Shown piece by piece: positions 1 to 10,142 of a stretch of 64,000 nucleotides of DNA. The number at the start of each line of letters is the position of its first letter. Position 1 is the stretch's first letter. A program made the position numbers and the translations under genes. The notes under the pieces were generated by a model that did no database searches, was not told the DNA's origin, and worked only from the letters and a program-made list of their open reading frames with translations. The stretch comes from Comamonas testosteroni ATCC 11996 (GTDB lineage Bacteria > Pseudomonadota > Gammaproteobacteria > Burkholderiales > Burkholderiaceae_C): NCBI RefSeq assembly GCF_000241525.1, contig NZ_AHIL01000043.1:186001-250000 (forward strand). The letters run 5' to 3'.

Positions 1-131
1 ACCAATTTCATGCCCTTGTCGGTATAGATTGCATCGCCTGTCATGACCTCCGTATGCTCGGCCATATCGGTGACCGCGCGCAAAAAATGTACATCGGTCT
101 CGTGCCCCTGCGCACCAGCGTTCTCACTCAT
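1..131 (-). CDS. Partial N-terminus of a possible HD/HDOD-type signalling protein
   Basis: The minus strand holds an open frame from an ATG at 131-129 to the window edge, about 43 codons, beginning MSENAGAQGHETD. The segment HFLRAVTDMAEHTEV followed by a DIYT.KGMKLV-like stretch recalls, from memory, the start of HD-GYP or HDOD signalling proteins in Burkholderiales. No catalytic motif lies inside the window, so the family is a guess. It is transcribed in the same direction as the scoAB operon but is separated from it by the terminator at 286-307 and so has its own promoter. What is solid is an ATG-initiated open frame continuing past base 1. Confidence 0.4.
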   Translation of the reverse strand, partial: MSENAGAQGHETDVHFLRAVTDMAEHTEVMTGDAIYTDKGMKL

Positions 132-285
132 CAAAGCGCTCTTTTTCTGTCTGCTCAATCAAACTCAATTGTTGCAGATTGCAATAATTTGTGGGCCACA
201 ATTAAAGCAAAAACAGCTTACATCGCTTGTCTCATCAACCCTGGCAGCTATTAATTCTGCTGATTTCGCAGAAAAGGCATAAAAA

Positions 286-307
286 AAGAACCGCCGCAGC
301 GGTTCTT
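286..307 (-). terminator. Rho-independent terminator after scoB
   Basis: Perfect 9-bp arms (286-294 and 299-307, AAGAACCGC/GCGGTTCTT) enclose a 4-nt loop. On the minus strand the stem is followed by a run of seven T (280-286 read in reverse). It lies about 20 bp past the scoB stop and should end the scoA-DUF3806-scoB transcript. Confidence 0.85.
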
Positions 308-327
308 GCCCGGGAGCGCAGCGCCGC

Positions 328-966
328 TTATTTCAGCAGCGTGACACCCGTCTTGGACTGGATCTCGTCAAAGCTCACGCCCTCGGCCAGCTCCACCAGC
401 TTCAGGCCTTCGGGTGTCACGTCCATAACACCCAGATCGGTGATGATGCGATCCACCACGCCCAGACCCGTCAGCGGCAGGGTGCAGCTGGGCAGAATCT
501 TCAGGTCGGTCGTGCCGTCCTTTTTCTTGGCCACATGTTCCATGAGCACGATGACGCGCTTGACGCCTGCCACCAGGTCCATGGCTCCGCCCATGCCCTT
601 GACCATCTTGCCGGGAATCATCCAGTTGGCCAGATCGCCTTTTTCGGACACCTGCATGGCGCCCAGAATGGACAGATTGATCTTGCCGCCGCGGATCATG
701 GCAAACGACTGGTCGGAGCCGAAGATGGCCGAGCCGGGAAGCGTGGTCACGGTCTGCTTGCCGGCATTGATCAGGTCGGCGTCGACCTGGTCTTCGGTCG
801 GGAAGGGGCCGATGCCCAGCATGCCGTTTTCGGACTGCAGCCACACTTCCTTGTCGCCCGTGTGGTTGGCCACCAGTGTGGGAATGCCGATACCGAGGTT
901 GACGTAGAAACCGTCTTCGAGTTCTTGGGCCGCGCGCGCGGCCATCTGGTCTTGGGTCCAGGGCAT
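328..966 (-). CDS. scoB: 3-oxoacid CoA-transferase subunit B
   Basis: 212 aa, the usual length of the beta subunit of two-subunit 3-oxoacid (succinyl-CoA:acetoacetate or 3-oxoadipate) CoA-transferases. The [12 protein letters not shown] segment near residue 47 carries the family's catalytic glutamate (SENG motif), and the N-terminal [14 protein letters not shown] is typical. It transfers CoA from succinyl-CoA to a 3-oxoacid in the cytoplasm. It is the last gene of the operon, 30 bp downstream of the DUF3806-like gene and before a strong terminator. Sequence alone does not separate ScoB from PcaJ or AtoA-type enzymes; no acetoacetate or beta-ketoadipate gene is adjacent to decide it. Confidence 0.92.
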   Translation of the reverse strand: MPWTQDQMAARAAQELEDGFYVNLGIGIPTLVANHTGDKEVWLQSENGMLGIGPFPTEDQVDADLINAGKQTVTTLPGSAIFGSDQSFAMIRGGKINLSILGAMQVSEKGDLANWMIPGKMVKGMGGAMDLVAGVKRVIVLMEHVAKKKDGTTDLKILPSCTLPLTGLGVVDRIITDLGVMDVTPEGLKLVELAEGVSFDEIQSKTGVTLLK

Positions 967-996
967 AAGAGCCTCCTGAATAAATCTTGATTGACG

Positions 997-1473
997 TTAT
1001 TGGTAGTCGCCGGAATCGATCATGGGCTGCAGGTGCGAAATCACACCATCGAGCAAGTGCAGCAGATCGACGCTCTGGCCGTCTTCGAGCCGTTTGAGGA
1101 CCATGTCGCGAGCCCCCACCTGGATGCTGGTTTCGCGGTAGCGCACAACGGGGTCGGTTCCCCACTCGTCGCTCACCATATGCCAGTCCATATCGTCCAT
1201 TTCGCAGCTCAGCGCGTCCCCCAGCACCACGCCCAGTCCTCGGGCCAGCAACAGGTTGTCGGCCGATACCAGGCCTCGATCGAGCAACTGCTGCAACTGC
1301 GCCAGGCCAGAGCGGTCCATGCTCCAGTCGCTCAGCCCCAGTTCACGGGCCGCGACCTGGCACACCAGCAAGCGCTCGCGGTCCAGTTGCTCCAGCTCCT
1401 GCGCAGCCAGCGCACGAAAGATTGGCAGGTCGGCCTGGGCGGCAGCCTCGGGCGAATGGGACGAATCCACCAT
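997..1473 (-). CDS. DUF3806-like protein inserted between scoA and scoB
   Basis: 158 aa, acidic, with no signal peptide or membrane segment. The C-terminal half (GLGVVLGD, MDWHMVSDEWGTDPVVRYRETSIQV, MVLKRLEDGQSVDL) matches what is remembered of DUF3806, a small domain of unknown function. The start ATG is 3 bp past the scoA stop and the stop is 30 bp before scoB, so all three genes almost certainly share one transcript. Function is unknown; the position suggests a role in assembly or regulation of the transferase, but that is inference. Confidence 0.75.
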   Translation of the reverse strand: MVDSSHSPEAAAQADLPIFRALAAQELEQLDRERLLVCQVAARELGLSDWSMDRSGLAQLQQLLDRGLVSADNLLLARGLGVVLGDALSCEMDDMDWHMVSDEWGTDPVVRYRETSIQVGARDMVLKRLEDGQSVDLLHLLDGVISHLQPMIDSGDYQ

Positions 1474-1476
1474 GGT

Positions 1477-2175
1477 TCAGGCTTCGCGCACGGTGCGCTT
1501 TTCGATGCGCTTTTCGGGATTGGCGTTGTGCACGATGCGGTGCACATAGATGCCGGGCAGATGGATGTCGTCGGGGGCGATCTCGCCCACTTCCACCAGT
1601 TCTTCGACCTCCACCACGCAGACCTTGCCGCAGGTGGCTGCCGCAGGGTTGAAGTTGCGCGCCGTCAGGCGGAACTGCAGATTGCCGCTCTTGTCCGCGC
1701 GCCAGGCCTTGACCAGGGACACATCGGCCACGATGGCGTGCTCCATCACATAGGTCTCGCCGTCGAATTCGCGCAATTCCTTGCCCTCGGCCACCAGCGT
1801 GCCCACACCGGTCTTGGTGAAGAAGGCCGGAATGCCGGCGCCGCCAGCGCGCATCTTCTCGGCCAGCGTGCCCTGAGGCGTGAACTCCAGCTCCAGCTCA
1901 CCAGCCAGGTACTGGCGCTCGAACTCCTTGTTCTCGCCCACATAGCTGGAGATCATCTTCTTGACCTGGCGGGTGTCCAGCAGCTTGCCCAGACCAAAGC
2001 CGTCCACGCCGGCGTTGTTGGATGCCACCGTGAGGTTCTTGACGCCGCTGGCGCAAACCGCATCGATCAGGGCCTCGGGAATGCCGCACAGGCCGAAGCC
2101 GCCAACGGCCAGCAATTGCCCGTCGGACACCACGCCCTGCAGCGCCGCTTCTGCTGATGGGTAGAGCTTTTTCAC
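1477..2175 (-). CDS. scoA: 3-oxoacid CoA-transferase subunit A
   Basis: 232 aa, standard length for the alpha subunit. The glycine-rich VGGFGLCGIPEALIDA near residue 24 is the CoA-transferase family I signature, and the SNNAGVDGFGLGKLL and GKELREFDGETYVME segments are characteristic. With ScoB it forms the enzyme that activates acetoacetate or a similar 3-oxoacid at the expense of succinyl-CoA. An SD-like AGGAGAC lies just before the ATG. It is the first gene of a three-gene operon and is divergent from a PAS-LuxR regulator across 74 bp containing a near-perfect inverted repeat, so it is probably controlled by that regulator. Confidence 0.92.
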   Translation of the reverse strand: MKKLYPSAEAALQGVVSDGQLLAVGGFGLCGIPEALIDAVCASGVKNLTVASNNAGVDGFGLGKLLDTRQVKKMISSYVGENKEFERQYLAGELELEFTPQGTLAEKMRAGGAGIPAFFTKTGVGTLVAEGKELREFDGETYVMEHAIVADVSLVKAWRADKSGNLQFRLTARNFNPAAATCGKVCVVEVEELVEVGEIAPDDIHLPGIYVHRIVHNANPEKRIEKRTVREA

Positions 2176-2207
2176 ACATGTCTCCTTGAAATTGGATGCG
2201 CTACGAT

Positions 2208-2229
2208 ACTACGTACTTGAGTAAGTAGT
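2208..2229. promoter_or_regulatory. Inverted repeat between scoA and the PAS-LuxR gene
   Basis: ACTACGTACT (2208-2217), a 2-nt spacer, then AGTAAGTAGT (2220-2229): 9 of 10 positions pair. It sits in the 74-bp divergent promoter region, 20 bp before the regulator start and about 33 bp before the scoA start. The 22-bp dyad fits a dimeric LuxR-type helix-turn-helix protein. Binding is inferred from position and symmetry only. Confidence 0.6.
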
Positions 2230-2249
2230 TTTTCGTAAAGAGCAGTACC

Positions 2250-2792
2250 ATGGTTGTGGATTACCGGCTGGCGTTCGACGCCGCCCCTGTAGGTCTCGTC
2301 ATCTCGCGCAACCGCATCATGATTGACTGTAATCGGCAATTGTGCGAAATGTTCCATGCCTCGCGCGAGGTACTCATAGGACAGACGTTCCAGGTGCTAT
2401 ACCCCAGCGTTGACGAATACGAGCGCCTGGGCGCGCGCATTGCCCCGATTCTCAACACCACAGGCATCTATTCCGACAACCGCATCATGAAGCGCGCCAA
2501 TGGCGAGGTGTTCTGGTGCCATGTCAGCGGCCGCACGCTGGACCGCAACGATCCCCATGCCTCGGGCATCTGGAGCTTCGAGGACCTCTCGGCCCACCGC
2601 CCCGTCAAGGCCGAACTCACGGGCCGCGAACGCGAAGTCGCTGCACGTCTTCTCGAAGGCATGACCAGCAAGGAAATCGGCAAGGCACTGGCCATCAGCC
2701 ATCGCACCGTGGAAATCTACCGCGCCCGGCTGATGCGCAAATACGGCGCCTCCACCGCAGCCGATCTGGTGCACAAGCTGGTAGCCGGCTGA
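2250..2792 (+). CDS. PAS-domain LuxR-type transcriptional regulator
   Basis: 180 aa. Residues about 1-115 form a PAS fold (LAFDAAPVGLVISRNRIMIDCN, then DNRIMKRANGEVFWCHVSG), and residues about 122-180 form a LuxR/GerE helix-turn-helix (LTGREREVAARLLEGMTSKEIGKALAISHRTVEIYRARL is the readable core). There is no receiver domain or membrane segment, so it is a one-component cytoplasmic sensor-regulator whose PAS domain would bind a small ligand or cofactor. It is divergent from scoA with a 22-bp dyad between, so it probably controls the CoA-transferase operon and itself. The ligand is unknown. Confidence 0.85.
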   Translation: MVVDYRLAFDAAPVGLVISRNRIMIDCNRQLCEMFHASREVLIGQTFQVLYPSVDEYERLGARIAPILNTTGIYSDNRIMKRANGEVFWCHVSGRTLDRNDPHASGIWSFEDLSAHRPVKAELTGREREVAARLLEGMTSKEIGKALAISHRTVEIYRARLMRKYGASTAADLVHKLVAG

Positions 2793-5337
<2,545 letters not shown>

Positions 5338-5388
5338 CAGGGCGCACCGGGGTGAAAGCCCCGGCTCCAGGAAAATCCCAAAAGAAAA

Positions 5389-5429
5389 AGCTGCCAGCGC
5401 CTGTCAATCAAGCGCTGGCAGCTCTTTTT
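5389..5429. terminator. Bidirectional terminator after katG
   Basis: A perfect 12-bp stem (AGCTGCCAGCGC 5389-5400, GCGCTGGCAGCT 5412-5423) with an 11-nt loop is followed by CTTTTT (5424-5429) and preceded by an A-rich run, so it can act for katG (+) and for the small gene at 5444 (-). Its arms resemble the dispersed AGCTGCTAGCGC-type palindromes elsewhere in the window. Confidence 0.85.
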
Positions 5430-5443
5430 CCAGGCGCAACACA

Positions 5444-5692
5444 TCACATCTCCAGCTCGACTGCTTCCTGCGACAGATCCCAGCCCAGCACAAAGACTTC
5501 GTACTGGTTCTGTCCGCTGTCGTCGCTCCAGACCTCGGGACCGAACTCGCTCATATTGCCGCTCAGGCTCAGCCCTTCGCGCAGCGCGCTGGAATCGGTC
5601 TGCTCGGCCAGCACAAAGCGGCCGTTGCCGGTACGCAATGCGACCCGCCCGGAAGACTGCTTGAAGGCCACGACGGTGGCTTGTTCTGGCAT
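5444..5692 (-). CDS. Small conserved-looking protein, function unknown
   Basis: 82 aa, acidic, soluble, rich in beta-forming residues (EQATVVAFKQSSGRVALRTGNGRFVLAE). An SD-like AGGAGTCC run on the minus strand just upstream of the ATG and the shared terminator downstream support a real gene. It runs convergently towards katG. No family is recognised; it may be a small beta-barrel protein, but that is only a composition-based impression. Confidence 0.65.
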   Translation of the reverse strand: MPEQATVVAFKQSSGRVALRTGNGRFVLAEQTDSSALREGLSLSGNMSEFGPEVWSDDSGQNQYEVFVLGWDLSQEAVELEM

Positions 5693-5847
5693 AAGGACTC
5701 CTGTGCCATTGCTGGCTGTTTTTGGTTGCAGCCAAGTCTAATCAGGCCTGGGCAAAGCGAAAGCCCTGCTATTTCGGCCTGTGTGTTCCATCCGTAGGAC
5801 GATCTCCGTTAGGCTTGCGATATCTCCCCAATCAAGCCCCACAAGCC

Positions 5848-6318
5848 ATGCTTTTCATTCTGTTCAAACTTCTGCACCTTCTGGCCATCATCATCTGGGT
5901 GGGCGGCATGTTTTTCGCGCATTTCTTTCTGCGCCCTGCCGTCCAGGGTCTGCAGCCGCCCGAGCGCGTGACGCTGATGCATGGCGTGCTGCAGCGCTTT
6001 TTTGCCTGGGTCATGGTGCTGGTGGTCGTCGTGCTGGCCACCGGCATCGGCATGATTGGCAGCATTCACGCCATGGCCGCCCAGGCCGGCGGCCAGTTCA
6101 ACATGCCGGTCAACTGGATCGTGATGAGCATTCTGGGCCTGGTGATGATGGCCGTGTTCGGTCATATCCGCTTCGCCCTGTTCAAGCGCCTGAATGCGGC
6201 CGTGCAGCTCAAGGACTGGCCCGCAGGCGGCAAGGCACTGGAGAGCATCCGCAAATGGGTCTCCTTCAATCTGGCCCTGGGCCTGGTGATCGTGGTCGTG
6301 CTGCGCGTGCCGCTCTGA
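5848..6318 (+). CDS. CopD-family integral membrane protein
   Basis: 156 aa from the ATG at 5848; a longer frame upstream (5722) has no SD and adds residues unlike a membrane protein start. Four hydrophobic segments are visible, the first containing KLLHLLAIIIWVGGMFFAHFFL. The H..a..iWvGg pattern is typical of CopD/DUF2269-like proteins, some of which bind copper or haem in the membrane. Role uncertain. It is followed by a strong terminator and is not obviously operonic with its neighbours. Confidence 0.8.
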   Translation: MLFILFKLLHLLAIIIWVGGMFFAHFFLRPAVQGLQPPERVTLMHGVLQRFFAWVMVLVVVVLATGIGMIGSIHAMAAQAGGQFNMPVNWIVMSILGLVMMAVFGHIRFALFKRLNAAVQLKDWPAGGKALESIRKWVSFNLALGLVIVVVLRVPL

Positions 6319-6342
6319 GCCTCCTTTCCCCTGCCCGCACCC

Positions 6343-6371
6343 GCCCGGTCTCCATGACCGGGCTTTTTTTT
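6343..6371 (+). terminator. Terminator after the CopD-like gene
   Basis: GCCCGGTC (6343-6350), 5-nt loop, GACCGGGC (6356-6363), then eight T (6364-6371). Textbook intrinsic terminator 25 bp past the stop codon. Confidence 0.92.
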
Positions 6372-6501
6372 GGGGCTGCGCCAGATTCATGCACATAACA
6401 ACAAAACGCAAACTGCTTTTATTTTCATAGCAAGCGGTACAAGCACGCCAAGGCCCGATATCTCGCTGCTCAAACCTTGCTGACATTTTTTTGCAGCTGC
6501 A

Positions 6502-6540
6502 CAATAATTGCTGACTCAATCATTGACCAAGCAAATATTG
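6502..6540. promoter_or_regulatory. Three CAATnATTG-like dyads spaced 15 bp apart
   Basis: CAATAATTG (6502-6510), CAATCATTG (6517-6525) and the weaker CAAATATTG (6532-6540) have centres at 6506, 6521 and 6536. They lie immediately before or over the start of the MarR gene, a typical place for an autoregulatory MarR operator. The array favours a translation start at or after 6541 rather than the TTG at 6508. Confidence 0.55.
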
Positions 6541-7116
6541 GTGGCGCCATTGCAAAACCAGACCGACCCCATCATCGACCCGCAGGACGAATCCAGCTTC
6601 TTCTACCAGGCAGGGGTCTACGCGCCAGACAAAAGCATTGGCTTTCTCATGCGGCGTGTACTGAGCTCCATCCTGCAGCTGGCCGACGCTCAGCTGGCCG
6701 AGCAAGGACTGACCTATGTGCAGTGGCTGCCGCTTTACAAGCTGCTGATCTGCTCCGACACCAACAGCAGCACGCTGGCCAAGGACCTGGGCATGGACCC
6801 GGCTTCGGTGACGCGCGCGCTGGACCGCATCGAGGCCAAGGGGCTGCTGCGCCGCGAGCGCTCCACCACCGACCGGCGCGTGGTACATCTGGTACTCACC
6901 GAGGAAGGGCGCAGCGTCGCCACCCAGGTGCCCAAGGTGCTGACCAAGGTGCTCAACGGCCATCTGCGCGGCTTCAGCCACAGCGAATGCACGCTGATGC
7001 TGTCCATGCTGCAGCGCATGCTGGTCAACGGCGATGCGCTGCGCGAGGCCCTGACCCAGGAGCCGGGCAAGCCCCCCATCCAAACGAACGAGGCAGGCCG
7101 CGACCCCGGGCACTAG
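6541..7116 (+). CDS. MarR-family regulator of the efflux operon
   Basis: 191 aa from the GTG at 6541; a TTG at 6508 would add 11 residues. Neither has a clear SD, so the start is uncertain. A winged helix-turn-helix spans about residues 55-135 (SSTLAKDLGMDPASVTRALDRIEAKGLLRRE, then TDRRVVHLVLTEEGR for the wing), flanked by dimerisation helices. MarR/EmrR proteins repress efflux genes and release DNA on binding small phenolic or lipophilic compounds. It lies 61 bp upstream of a tripartite efflux operon in the same direction, so it is probably its repressor, with the dyads at 6502-6540 as candidate operator. Confidence 0.88.
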   Translation: MAPLQNQTDPIIDPQDESSFFYQAGVYAPDKSIGFLMRRVLSSILQLADAQLAEQGLTYVQWLPLYKLLICSDTNSSTLAKDLGMDPASVTRALDRIEAKGLLRRERSTTDRRVVHLVLTEEGRSVATQVPKVLTKVLNGHLRGFSHSECTLMLSMLQRMLVNGDALREALTQEPGKPPIQTNEAGRDPGH

Positions 7117-7177
7117 GCTGGCCTGCTGCCTACTTTTTTCACCGCCCTATTTCAATAAAAACCACTGGCACTTTTCC

Positions 7178-8662
7178 ATGACCTCTAGACCTTCACGCAA
7201 ACCCGCCACCGAGTGCGCCCCTGGCCGCCCGCTGCTGGCAACCGCAGCACTGGCCGCCGTGCTCGCGCTGGCAGGCTGTGCCTCGCAAGGGCCGGCACAC
7301 CAGCCGCTGGCACGACTGGGCTCGGCCGATGTCGGCCTGAACGACTCCGCCAGCCTCAGCGCTGCAGATGCCACGGCACTGGCCTCCTCCCAATGGTGGA
7401 AAGGTCTGGGCGATGCCCAGCTCAATCAGCTCATCGATCAGGCCCTGGCCGGCAGCCCCAGCCTGGCTGCCAGCAACGCCCGCTTTGAAAAAGCCGCGGC
7501 CCTGGCCACGGCCAGCAGCACGGCCAGCGATGTGCGCGGAACGCTGAGCGCTGATGCCACACGCCAGCGCTACACGGCCAACGGCATGATTCCCGCCCCC
7601 ATTGCGGGCAATATCTACAACAGCGGCAATCTGCAGGCCGGCCTGTCCTGGTCGCCCGACTTCTTCGGCAAGCATGCCGCGGACCTGCAGGCCGCGCTGG
7701 GCCAGGCGCGTGCTGCCAAGGCCGACAGCGCCGCCGCCGCCAACCAGCTGGCCGCACAGGTGGCGCGCAGCTATATCGCCCTGGCCAGGCTGATTGCCCA
7801 GAAGGAAGTGGCACAGCGCACGCTGGGCCAGCGCCAGTCACTGCTGAACCTGAGCGAGCAGCGCACCCGGGCGGGTCTGGACAGCCAGGTGGAGCTGACC
7901 CAGGCCCAGGCCGGCATGCCCGATGCCCAAACCCAGATCGAGATGCTCGGCGAGCAGATCACGCTGGCGCGGCGCACGATTGCCGTGCTCTGCGCCCAGG
8001 CGCCCGATGCACAGAATGCGCTCTCACCCAGACTGTCGGTGCTGCGCATCCAGCCCGTTCCCCAGGCTCTGGGCGCGGATCTGCTGGGCCGCCGCCCCGA
8101 TGTGGTTGCCGCGCGCTGGCGCGTGGAAGCGGCCACGCAAGGCATTGAATCGGCCAGGGCCGACTTCTACCCCGATGTGAACCTGACCGCCTTTGTGGGC
8201 CTGAACGCGCTGGGCCTGGATAATCTGCTGCAGGGCAGCTCGCGCCAGATGGGCATCACGCCTGCGCTGCGCCTGCCGATCTTCGACGGCAAGCGCCTGC
8301 GCGCCCAGCTGCGCGGCAAACAGGCCGATCTCGACACCGCCATCGCCCAGTACAACGGCGCCGTGCTAGATGCCGTCAAGCAGGCGGGCGACGCCATTGC
8401 CTCCGTGCAATCGCTGCAGCGCCAGCAGCAGCTGCAAACCGAGTCGCTGTCCAAGGCCGAGCGGGCCTATGACTTTGCCGTGCAGCGCTATCAGGCCGGC
8501 CTGGGCAGCCAGATCACCGTGCTCAACACCGAAACCCAGCTCATCAACCAGCGTCGCCTGGCCGTGGACCTGCAGGCGCGCGAGCTGGACACCCGAGTGG
8601 CCCTGGCCGCAGCCCTGGGCGGCGGCTGGAGCGACGACACCCCGGCTGTTGCCCTGCAATAA
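7178..8662 (+). CDS. Outer membrane efflux lipoprotein (OprM/NodT family)
   Basis: 494 aa. The N-terminus has a hydrophobic stretch ending in LAGC, with lipidated C34, followed by two repeated TolC-like coiled-coil and barrel halves (NQLIDQALAGSPSLAASNARFEKA; QLAAQVARSYIALARLIAQKE; DAVKQAGDAIASVQSL). The LGRRPDVVAARWRVEAA segment is diagnostic of NodT-type outer membrane factors. It would form the trimeric exit duct for the EmrA/EmrB-like pair encoded next. The 151-bp gap to the next gene carries a repeat element but no perfect terminator. Confidence 0.93.
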   Translation: MTSRPSRKPATECAPGRPLLATAALAAVLALAGCASQGPAHQPLARLGSADVGLNDSASLSAADATALASSQWWKGLGDAQLNQLIDQALAGSPSLAASNARFEKAAALATASSTASDVRGTLSADATRQRYTANGMIPAPIAGNIYNSGNLQAGLSWSPDFFGKHAADLQAALGQARAAKADSAAAANQLAAQVARSYIALARLIAQKEVAQRTLGQRQSLLNLSEQRTRAGLDSQVELTQAQAGMPDAQTQIEMLGEQITLARRTIAVLCAQAPDAQNALSPRLSVLRIQPVPQALGADLLGRRPDVVAARWRVEAATQGIESARADFYPDVNLTAFVGLNALGLDNLLQGSSRQMGITPALRLPIFDGKRLRAQLRGKQADLDTAIAQYNGAVLDAVKQAGDAIASVQSLQRQQQLQTESLSKAERAYDFAVQRYQAGLGSQITVLNTETQLINQRRLAVDLQARELDTRVALAAALGGGWSDDTPAVALQ

Positions 8663-8682
8663 ACATCGGACTCAACAAAATC

Positions 8683-8774
8683 AATAGCTGCTATCGCCCT
8701 ACTGTCATTGAATTCAAGGCAGAAACACTCTCAATTCCTTTATTGACAAGCGCTAGCAGCTCCTCTTTTTCAAT
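8683..8774. repeat. Long-range ATAGCTGCT palindrome inside the efflux operon
   Basis: AATAGCTGCTATCGC (from 8683) and GACAAGCGCTAGCAGCT (to 8761) are inverted arms, 10 of 11 core bases pairing, separated by about 50 bp, followed by CCTCTTTTT. This matches the dispersed palindrome family of this window and occupies the gap between the outer membrane gene and the EmrA-like gene. It might attenuate downstream transcription. Confidence 0.55.
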
Positions 8775-8813
8775 AGCGCAAAACCGCTTCACAGATAACA
8801 AAGCGCCAACATC

Positions 8814-10127
8814 ATGACCGACACCAAGCCTACTCAGAACGCTCCTCAAGCTCCTGCGGCAGCCACGCCCAGCGCCAACCCTGCGGGCCGCCGCAAGGGC
8901 CTGACCATCGTGGCGGCCGCTGTCGCCGTGGCCGCCATCGCCTGGGGCGGCTGGCACTGGATGGTGGCCCGCAACTACCAGACCACGGACAACGCCTATG
9001 TGGCAGGCAATGTGGTGCAGATCACGCCCCAGGTCGGCGGCACCGTGATCAGCATCGGCGCCGACGATACCGACTATGTCAGGGCCGGCCAGCTGCTGGT
9101 GCAGCTGGACCCTGCCGACTATCTGGTGCAGCTGGCCCAGGCCGAGTCGCAACTGGCCCAGACCGCGCGCCAGACCCGCACCCTGTATGCCAACAACGCC
9201 CCGCTGGCCGCCCAGGTAGCCCAGCGCGAAGCCGATCTGCTGCGCCTCAAGGCCGATGCCGCCAAGGCCAACGACGATGTGGCGCGGCGCCGCCCCCTCA
9301 CGGCCACCGGCGCCGTGGGCAAGGAAGAGTTTGACCATGCCAAGGCTCTGGCAGCGGCCGCCAGCAACGCCGTGGCGGCCGCCGAAGCCGCCGTGCGCGC
9401 GGCCAAGGCCCAGCTGACGGCCGCCGAAGCCCAGACCAAGGGCACGACGGCCGAGGACTTCCCCGCCGTCATGGCGGCCGCAGCCAAGGTGCGCGAGGCC
9501 TATCTGGCCCTGCAGCGCACGCGGCTGATCGCGCCCGTGGACGGTTTTGTGGCCAAGCGCGGCGTGCAACTGGGCCAGCGCGTGGCCGCCGGCTCGCCGC
9601 TGCTGACCGTGGTCGATCTGCACAAGCTCTGGGTGGATGCCAACTTCAAGGAAAGCCAGCTGGCCGATCTGCGCATGGGCCAAAAGGTGGAGCTGACCGC
9701 CGATGTCTACGGCGACAAGACAACGTACGAAGGCAAGGTCGTGGGCCTGGGCGCAGGCACGGGTGCGGCGTTTGCGCTGCTGCCCGCGCAGAACGCGACC
9801 GGCAACTGGATCAAGGTGGTGCAGCGCGTTCCCGTGCGCATCAGCCTCGAGCCCGAGGCGCTCAAGCAGCACCCGCTGCGTGTGGGCCTGTCCATGGACG
9901 TGAAGGTCGATATCCGCGACAAGGACGGTCAGGCCCTGGCCAGCACGCCGCGCACCGAGCCCGTGGCCCAGACTACCGTCTATGACGGCAGCCTGGCCCA
10001 GGCCGAGCAGCGCATCCAGCACATCATCGCGGGCGACAAGCTGCCGGCGCTGACCCAGCTGGCCGACCTGCCCGCCCCGGTCGCACCCGCTCAGCCCGCC
10101 CAGTCCGCAGCCCAAACTGCGCAATAA
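8814..10127 (+). CDS. emrA: EmrA-type membrane fusion protein
   Basis: 437 aa with a single N-terminal transmembrane segment (about residues 27-46, GLTIVAAAVAVAAIAWGGW) and a long periplasmic part. The biotinyl/lipoyl-like half motif (NAYVAGNVVQITPQVGGTVI) and its partner (IAPVDGFVAKRGVQLGQRVAAG) flank an alanine-rich coiled-coil hairpin. HlyD/EmrA proteins link an inner membrane pump to an outer membrane channel. It is 16 bp upstream of the EmrB-like gene. The symbol reflects family, not proven substrate. Confidence 0.92.
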   Translation: MTDTKPTQNAPQAPAAATPSANPAGRRKGLTIVAAAVAVAAIAWGGWHWMVARNYQTTDNAYVAGNVVQITPQVGGTVISIGADDTDYVRAGQLLVQLDPADYLVQLAQAESQLAQTARQTRTLYANNAPLAAQVAQREADLLRLKADAAKANDDVARRRPLTATGAVGKEEFDHAKALAAAASNAVAAAEAAVRAAKAQLTAAEAQTKGTTAEDFPAVMAAAAKVREAYLALQRTRLIAPVDGFVAKRGVQLGQRVAAGSPLLTVVDLHKLWVDANFKESQLADLRMGQKVELTADVYGDKTTYEGKVVGLGAGTGAAFALLPAQNATGNWIKVVQRVPVRISLEPEALKQHPLRVGLSMDVKVDIRDKDGQALASTPRTEPVAQTTVYDGSLAQAEQRIQHIIAGDKLPALTQLADLPAPVAPAQPAQSAAQTAQ

Positions 10128-10142
10128 GACGCGGAATCAGCC

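Noticed and set aside
8691..10124. 477-codon minus-strand frame opposite emrA
   Set aside because: Antisense shadow of a clear EmrA gene; the sequence is glycine/histidine-rich noise with no recognisable fold.
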